The notes under the pieces were generated by a model that worked only from the letters and a program-made list of their open reading frames with translations, was not told the origin of the DNA and did no database searches. A stretch of DNA of 5,365 nt, taken from assembly GCA_030606095.1 (NCBI GenBank), contig JAUWHC010000226.1:1-5365 (forward strand), read 5' to 3'. Below are positions 1 to 3,424 of the stretch, one piece after another (within the stretch, counting starts at the first letter, position 1; each line of letters opens with the position of its first letter). A program made the position numbers and the translations under genes. The stretch comes from Promethearchaeota archaeon. Lineage in GTDB: Archaea; Asgardarchaeota; Lokiarchaeia; Sigyniarchaeales; SOKP01.

Positions 1-51
1 TTTTTTTATAAATATCTTCCACCAATTCTTATGGTTGTATTACCATCTTGA

Positions 52-235
52 TTATTGTTGATCGTGTAAGACATTGTCTATTGAAAGAACAAATCCCAAG
101 AGTATCCTTCGGTCTATTTTGTTATCTAAGATTTTTAAAGCCACATTCCTGGCAAAATCTTTGGTTTAAATCCTTTAATTCAACACCACAATTAGAACAA
201 AAAGTTGGAATATTTCTCACCTTAGCAAAAATTTA
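52..235 (-). pseudogene. Remnant of a zinc-ribbon LOR gene with internal deletion and frameshift
   Basis: Read on the minus strand, one frame (235 down to the stop at 122-124) encodes a zinc ribbon, FCSNCG followed by RFCQECG. Its four cysteines are at 197-199, 188-190, 152-154 and 143-145. A second frame, shifted by one base, encodes ALKILDN then DRRIL then GFVLSIDNV and stops at 52-54. This second piece matches residues 205-231 of the intact zinc-ribbon LOR protein at 1649-2416 at 23 of 27 positions. At DNA level 73-141 matches 1736-1804 at 59 of 69 bases. The equivalent of residues 22-204 is missing, with the joint near 139-145. No ATG opens the zinc-ribbon frame; a GTG at 220 would give only a 33-residue peptide. 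Faint similarity to the Gly/Arg tail may continue to about position 8. The divergence from the intact copy argues against an assembly chimera. An expressed mini zinc-ribbon peptide is possible but unsupported. Confidence 0.8.
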
Positions 236-294
236 CAATTTTAATCAAATTAAGACAACATAGTCTTTTAAATTTAAGCTAAAGAAATTGAGCT

Positions 295-321
295 AAAAAA
301 ATAAGAAAAATAACAAAAAAA
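295..321 (-). terminator. U-rich archaeal terminator of the LOR gene
   Basis: On the minus strand, about 25 bases after the stop of the LOR gene, three T-tracts follow one another: T7, T5 and T7, separated by GTTA and CTTA. No stable hairpin precedes them. Archaeal RNA polymerase terminates at such runs of U without a stem, so this fits an intrinsic archaeal terminator. It would also insulate the remnant at 52-235 from upstream transcription. Confidence 0.6.
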
Positions 322-345
322 GGTGTTTAATGAATATTTTAAAAT

Positions 346-882
346 TTATTGATTTCGATTTTCTTCTTTTTCGTGGTGGAGCATAATAACTATGCCAAGA
401 ATAAGCATTGCGGAATCGTCGTCAAGGTCAGGAGACATCTTGATTCCAAAAGTATTCTTTAGGAGACTTTTCCATAATTTTTTTCGTATTTCGGCAACTT
501 CCTGACCATCTTTTATAATCTTGAATTTAAGCGTCATGATGTTACCTTTCATTGTAAAGACTTTATTTTCGTTTGGGTCCTCAAACCAATAGCTCGGTTT
601 AATAGCAACAATTTTTCTTTTTAATTTTCCGATATATTGATCCTCGTCTTTTTCACCACCTTTAAAGAACTTATAAGTTGAACGCAAAGAGATTATTTTT
701 TCTTGAACAGTTAAAACAGGAACATCGCCAAGGTCTCTTATGCGGTATGTATTACCGATCTTTATGAGTTTTCCTCTAAATGTTCCAAGTAATTCATCTT
801 CTAAGTTCCTAATTTCTCCTTTATCCGTTAAAGAAATCATTTTCTCACGGAGCATAAATTCTCTCGTTTTTTGAAGCGACAT
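346..882 (-). CDS. LURP-one-related (LOR/YxjI, Tubby-fold) protein without zinc ribbon
   Basis: The 178-residue product is essentially one LOR domain (about residues 7-171). It shows the family's repeated beta-hairpin pattern: an opening FMLREKMISL, then segments such as LGTFRGKLIKIGNTYRI, YIGKLKRKIVAI and FTMKGNIMTLKFKI, then AEIRKKLW, and the closing hydrophobic helix AMLILGIVIMLHH. Family knowledge: LOR proteins adopt the Tubby C-terminal / phospholipid-scramblase-like barrel around a central helix. No enzymatic activity is known and the biochemical role is open. There is no signal peptide or clear membrane anchor, so it is probably cytosolic or peripheral on the membrane. I chose the ATG at 882: the in-frame GTG at 891 is part of a GTGA ribosome binding site. 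It is a diverged paralogue of the product of 1649-2416, lacking both the zinc ribbon and the Gly/Arg tail. It is transcribed divergently from the PH-like gene at 1102. Family call firm, function unknown. Confidence 0.85.
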   Translation of the reverse strand: MSLQKTREFMLREKMISLTDKGEIRNLEDELLGTFRGKLIKIGNTYRIRDLGDVPVLTVQEKIISLRSTYKFFKGGEKDEDQYIGKLKRKIVAIKPSYWFEDPNENKVFTMKGNIMTLKFKIIKDGQEVAEIRKKLWKSLLKNTFGIKMSPDLDDDSAMLILGIVIMLHHEKEENRNQ

Positions 883-887
883 TTTTT

Positions 888-891
888 TCAC
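888..891 (-). promoter_or_regulatory. GTGA ribosome binding site that decides the LOR gene start
   Basis: GTGA on the minus strand sits five bases before the ATG at 880-882. It matches the core of the archaeal Shine-Dalgarno sequence (GGTGA, complementary to the 3' end of 16S rRNA). An in-frame GTG at 889-891 could be taken for the start codon, but it lies inside this element. The same motif precedes the phosphatidyltransferase gene at 2581-2584. Confidence 0.55.
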
Positions 892-1101
892 TTTGTTAGA
901 TTTTTAAACATTGTAATTTTAAGAGTTTAATGTATTAATCGAAGTTCACCTTTAAAAATTTTTGCAACAATCCTTTGTAATAAGGAATCAATCGATTATA
1001 CTAGCAAGAGTCATAGACTAATAAAACAAATAACAAATAAATAAAAAAATAAAGGATAAACTTTATTTAATTTATAATAAAAAAAATGAATTATAGATAC
1101 C
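892..1101. other. Divergent intergenic region between LOR and PH-like genes
   Basis: This 210-bp stretch is very A+T-rich, contains no credible ORF, and must hold promoters for both flanking genes. Visible elements are a TATA-like box for the plus-strand gene (1071-1078), A-rich repeats around 1025-1055, a 10-bp palindrome AAAAATTTTT at 954-963, the palindrome AATCGATT at 990-997, and a short inverted repeat TCCTT/AAGGA at 971-986. None of the palindromes is long enough to call an operator. TTTAAAAAT near 904-912 on the minus strand is a possible TATA box for the LOR gene, but it is not distinguishable from background. Confidence 0.5.
1071..1078 (+). promoter_or_regulatory. TATA-like box of the PH-like/zinc-ribbon gene
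   Basis: TTTATAAT is centred about 27 bases before the ATG at 1102. Archaeal transcription starts about 25-27 bases after the TATA box, so the transcript would begin at or just before the start codon. That agrees with the lack of a Shine-Dalgarno motif and suggests a leaderless mRNA. In such A+T-rich DNA the box alone is weak evidence. Confidence 0.4.
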
Positions 1102-1593
1102 ATGTCGTTAGTTTTTGTTTCTGAAGGATATTTTTGTGAAGGAGAAGTGGAAAAGAACTGGCAATTTAAAATGGAATTTGGGAAAATCCTATTGACCGAA
1201 CAAGAGTTGTCACTAGTAAAAAAATCAAACATAAGTTTAACAGAAATCGGTTCCTCAATTGATGATTTCAAGGATGGTTTTATAATTCCTTTAAAAAGTA
1301 TCAAAAAAGCGTATAGCGCGAAAATCCAAAAAATATTTGTTGTAGTAGTTGAAACCAGAGACGATCATTTGTTCTCCATTACAATGGCAAAAAATAAAAG
1401 CTTAGGTAGGCAAGAAAGTATTACTTTGAGTGAATTGATAAACGCAACTATTATAAAAACTATCAAGATTAAAAATATGGCATCCTCTCCGAACGATACG
1501 GAAATCGAACCAGTTTCTAATAAATGTGAATATTGTGGAGAAATTATTGATACTAGTTGGACATTTTGTAAAAAATGTGGAAAGGAATTATAA
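1102..1593 (+). CDS. PH/GRAM-like domain protein with C-terminal zinc ribbon
   Basis: The 163-residue product has two parts. Residues about 8-120 show a PH/GRAM-like pattern: EGEV..NWQFKMEFGKILLTEQELSL as the first strands, then FIIPLKSIKKAY (the 'I/P-L..I' strand typical of GRAM-like domains), a strand pair IQKIFVVVVETRDDHLFSI, and a closing amphipathic helix ITLSELINATIIKTI. A short polar linker (125-140) leads to a rubredoxin-like zinc ribbon with C142, C145, C156 and C159 (CEYCG...CKKCG), then a charged end. Family knowledge: PH/GRAM domains bind lipids or proteins at membranes, and archaeal and bacterial versions are mostly uncharacterised. Zinc ribbons of this type usually serve in protein or nucleic acid contacts. 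I see no signal peptide, membrane segment or catalytic motif. The start at 1102 lacks a ribosome binding site but fits a leaderless transcript; the ATG at 1086 is in another frame and stops quickly. The PH-like assignment rests on strand pattern and is moderate; the zinc ribbon is certain. Confidence 0.75.
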   Translation: MSLVFVSEGYFCEGEVEKNWQFKMEFGKILLTEQELSLVKKSNISLTEIGSSIDDFKDGFIIPLKSIKKAYSAKIQKIFVVVVETRDDHLFSITMAKNKSLGRQESITLSELINATIIKTIKIKNMASSPNDTEIEPVSNKCEYCGEIIDTSWTFCKKCGKEL

Positions 1594-1609
1594 AATAATT
1601 TTAAACTAT

Positions 1610-1622
1610 AAGAAAAGAAAAT
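1610..1622 (-). terminator. Possible U-rich terminator of the zinc-ribbon LOR gene
   Basis: On the minus strand, 27-39 bases past the stop at 1649, the sequence reads ATTTTCTTTTCTT, a pyrimidine tract with two T4 runs. It lies in the 55-bp gap between the convergent stops at 1593 and 1649. The tract is shorter and weaker than the one at 295-321. No comparable T-run follows the plus-strand stop. Confidence 0.3.
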
Positions 1623-1648
1623 ATTAGTAATAATATTGAATAAGTTAA

Positions 1649-2416
1649 TTAGCGATGACGGCGTGGACCTCCAAAAGGACCAGGGAATCTTCCACGACCC
1701 ATCATTCCCCCTCCACCAGCAGAGTCATGCATTACATTATCTATTGATAGAACAAATCCAACCAGTATCCTTCTGTCTGTTTCGTTATCTAGGATTTTCA
1801 AAGCATAAGTGTCCGCAAAATCAAATAATCCCCCTAAGAAAATATCTCTCCATCTATCAGCTTTTTCTATTTCCGCTACCAATTTTCTTGAAGCAACATC
1901 GTAGATTTTGAACGACCAGCCAAAAAAATCCCCTTCAGCCGCGTACCATCTATTTCCCATATTATCTTCCAAAAAGAATTTAGATTTAAAAAAAGTTAAT
2001 ATTTTCTTCTTAATTCTTGCAATTAATACTCCATCTGGAGTTTTTAAATCCTGTGCGCCTCTTGCTGAAACGATTTTACTATGAATTGTAGCAACAACGG
2101 TACCATCAAGTTCTTGGAGTTCAACTCGTCGTCTTATGCTAAAGATTATACGATTCATTCGTCCAATTAATTTTCCCTCGTTATCCATTATATCGCCGTA
2201 ACCCATATCCCACATCCGTTCTTTGATTAAATAATAGTTTCGATTAATATCGAACAGACTCCCTTTTCTCTGAGGTGTTGGGGTTGGAGTTGAAGAAGGG
2301 GTGCTTTCTACTCCTTTTTCTGGTGCTTTTTTAATTGAAGACAATTCTGTACCGCATTTCTCACAGAACTTTTGTGCTAGATCAGCTTCATCTCCACAAT
2401 TAGGACAAAATTTCAT
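1649..2416 (-). CDS. Zinc-ribbon LURP-one-related (LOR, Tubby-fold) protein
   Basis: The 255-residue product has four parts in order. A zinc ribbon occupies residues 1-24, with C4, C7, C18 and C21 (FCPNCG...FCEKCG). A Ser/Thr/Pro-rich linker follows (about 28-52, STPSSTPTPTP). A complete LOR domain spans about 57-231: YYLIKERMWDMG, then IGRMNRIIFSI, LIARIKKKILTFFKSKF, the EGDFFGWSFKIYD strand typical of the YxjI branch, and the final helix ILVGFVLSIDNVMHD. A flexible Gly/Arg/Pro-rich tail ends the protein (233-255, GMMGRGRFPGPFGGPRRHR). LOR proteins share the Tubby/scramblase barrel and have no known catalytic role; zinc ribbon and tail suggest an adaptor or scaffold, by inference. The start is the ATG opening directly onto the zinc ribbon; no clear GGTGA precedes it (only GCTGAT). 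A closely related but broken copy lies at 52-235. The gene is divergent from the phosphatidyltransferase gene. Confidence 0.9.
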   Translation of the reverse strand: MKFCPNCGDEADLAQKFCEKCGTELSSIKKAPEKGVESTPSSTPTPTPQRKGSLFDINRNYYLIKERMWDMGYGDIMDNEGKLIGRMNRIIFSIRRRVELQELDGTVVATIHSKIVSARGAQDLKTPDGVLIARIKKKILTFFKSKFFLEDNMGNRWYAAEGDFFGWSFKIYDVASRKLVAEIEKADRWRDIFLGGLFDFADTYALKILDNETDRRILVGFVLSIDNVMHDSAGGGGMMGRGRFPGPFGGPRRHR

Positions 2417-2426
2417 TATATCAGCC

Positions 2427-2444
2427 TTATCTACTTTATCTACT
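2427..2444 (-). repeat. Tandem 9-bp repeat in the leader of the zinc-ribbon LOR gene
   Basis: Two exact head-to-tail copies of AGTAGATAA (TTATCTACT on the plus strand, 2427-2435 and 2436-2444) sit 11 to 28 bases before the ATG at 2416. They lie where a 5' leader or the transcription start would be. A small direct-repeat operator or chance are both possible. Confidence 0.5.
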
Positions 2445-2480
2445 TAAGAAATAAAATTCAGTTTTTAATCATCAATAGTC

Positions 2481-2498
2481 AATTTATTCTAATAAATT
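2481..2498. promoter_or_regulatory. Perfect 18-bp dyad in the divergent promoter region
   Basis: AATTTATT-CT-AATAAATT is an exact inverted repeat of 8-bp arms with a 2-bp spacer. It lies midway between the starts of the zinc-ribbon LOR gene (65 bases away) and the phosphatidyltransferase gene (95 bases away). Its size suits a dimeric winged-helix regulator such as a TrmB- or ArsR-type protein. It also contains TATA-like sequence on both strands, so it could act as a core promoter element. The high A+T content makes a chance occurrence possible. Confidence 0.4.
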
Positions 2499-2556
2499 TA
2501 AGGATGAGAAAGAAAATATACAAAGATTTTAAAGAAATTTTTTAACTAAACTATAC

Positions 2557-2570
2557 TTTTAAATATAAAA
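2557..2570 (+). promoter_or_regulatory. TATA-like element upstream of the phosphatidyltransferase gene
   Basis: TTTTAAATATAAAA is the best archaeal TATA match before the gene. Transcription 25-27 bases downstream would start near 2588, which would exclude the GTGA at 2581-2584 from the mRNA. Either this is not the box in use, or the message is nearly leaderless. ATTTTAAA near 2527-2534 is an alternative that would keep the ribosome binding site in the transcript. Confidence 0.35.
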
Positions 2571-2580
2571 TAACAAAGAA

Positions 2581-2584
2581 GTGA
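2581..2584 (+). promoter_or_regulatory. GTGA ribosome binding site of the phosphatidyltransferase gene
   Basis: GTGA stands nine bases before the ATG at 2594, a normal spacing for an archaeal Shine-Dalgarno core. The surrounding sequence (TAACAAAG, GTGA, an A-run, then ATGTC) closely resembles the leader of the LOR gene at 882-898. It supports the start chosen here. Confidence 0.55.
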
Positions 2585-2593
2585 GAAAAAAAA

Positions 2594-3367
2594 ATGTCAA
2601 CAATACCGAGTTTGCTCAAACTAAAGGATTATATTACTCTAACTGGGACAACACTAGGTTTGGTTGCTTTAATTTGTGGTTCATTTGGAACCCGAGGTGC
2701 CATCTCTTTAGGTTTCTTTTTAATCTCAATAACTTTTGGAACGGATTTAATTGATGGGTACATCGCGAGAAAGACAGGAACAGTAAACGAAATCGGCAGA
2801 GAACTCGATTCTTTGAGCGATTCTCTCACGTTTGGTATAGTGCCCGCCATATTATGTTTTCAGGGGTTTAAAACAGGGACATTTTACGATTATTTTCTAG
2901 CAATTGGGTGTATTTGTTTCGCACTAGGGGCTGTATTAAGATTAGCTCGGTTCAATATTTCAACAAGTGGCGGGTATACAGGTGTGCCAACTCCAGTAAC
3001 CAGTTTATTAATCCTCATCTACTTTTACGCTAATTATTTTTATGCGTTTGCGTTTGGTGGGTTGAACTATCCTTTCCTTGAAGTTGCTTATTCCATTACT
3101 CCTTTCTTTTTAATTTTCTTTGGGTGGTTAAACATTACTACTTACATTGAATTTGGCGAAAAAGGTAAAAGCGTTTATTACTTATTCATCTTTTTAGCTC
3201 CCCTTTCTCCGATAATTGGCATTATAGGTCTTTTAAACCCTAATTTTATAGTATCTATGACCATTTCTCTGATATTCTTAGTTTTCTTTTTGATTTCGCT
3301 TAGTTGGGTGCTTCTTAACTCTGTTATTAAACAATTAACGATGAAAAAGGAAAAAGGGACAAGCTAG
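2594..3367 (+). CDS. pssA: CDP-alcohol phosphatidyltransferase, serine type (archaetidylserine synthase)
   Basis: The 257-residue integral membrane enzyme should transfer a CDP-activated lipid to L-serine, giving phosphatidylserine or, in an archaeon, archaetidylserine and CMP. The CDP-alcohol phosphatidyltransferase signature D-x2-D-G-x2-A-R-x8-G-x3-D-x3-D is complete: D51, D54, G55, A58, R59, G68, D72 and D76. These residues bind the metals and the CDP moiety. The serine-synthase subfamily is indicated by LDSLSDSLTFGIVPA after the motif, by LRLARFNI (115-122) and by GVPTP (130-134), all typical of PssA. Roughly seven or eight hydrophobic segments are visible, and the tail KKEKGTS is basic. 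Length is near the upper end for the family. The start is supported by GTGA nine bases upstream. The lipid substrate (ether versus ester) cannot be read from sequence. A decarboxylase that would convert the product to the ethanolamine lipid is not in the window. Confidence 0.92.
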   Translation: MSTIPSLLKLKDYITLTGTTLGLVALICGSFGTRGAISLGFFLISITFGTDLIDGYIARKTGTVNEIGRELDSLSDSLTFGIVPAILCFQGFKTGTFYDYFLAIGCICFALGAVLRLARFNISTSGGYTGVPTPVTSLLILIYFYANYFYAFAFGGLNYPFLEVAYSITPFFLIFFGWLNITTYIEFGEKGKSVYYLFIFLAPLSPIIGIIGLLNPNFIVSMTISLIFLVFFLISLSWVLLNSVIKQLTMKKEKGTS

Positions 3368-3424
3368 AACAAATTAAACTAAGAGAGTCATATTTACCTA
3401 AAACTACATTATTAATTTGATATT

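Noticed and set aside
48..263. Plus-strand open frame of 71 codons
   Set aside because: It is the opposite-strand shadow of the zinc-ribbon LOR remnant. Part of it resembles the plus-strand shadow at 1636-1911 only because both oppose related LOR sequence.
971..997. Small palindromes (TCCTT/AAGGA and AATCGATT) as operator sites
   Set aside because: They are short arms in A+T-rich DNA with no second copy elsewhere in the window.
1011..1304. Minus-strand open frame of 97 codons
   Set aside because: It overlaps the PH-like gene antisense, and its hydrophobic end is the reverse of A/T-rich promoter sequence.
1636..1911. Plus-strand open frame of 91 codons
   Set aside because: It lies antisense to the well-supported zinc-ribbon LOR gene and has no domain pattern of its own.
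2504..2545. Short plus-strand ORF of 13 codons (MRKKIYKDFKEIF) before the phosphatidyltransferase gene, with AAGG ahead of it
   Set aside because: It is too short and low in complexity. It may lie upstream of the transcription start, and nothing but position suggests a leader peptide.
2629..2850. Minus-strand open frame of 73 codons
   Set aside because: It is antisense to the conserved catalytic region of the phosphatidyltransferase gene.
3343..3356. Pyrimidine tract on the minus strand (CCCTTTTTCCTTTTT) as terminator of the TrmB-like gene
   Set aside because: It lies inside the 3' coding end of the phosphatidyltransferase gene, where it simply encodes the Lys-rich tail in reverse. It could work but cannot be told from coding sequence.
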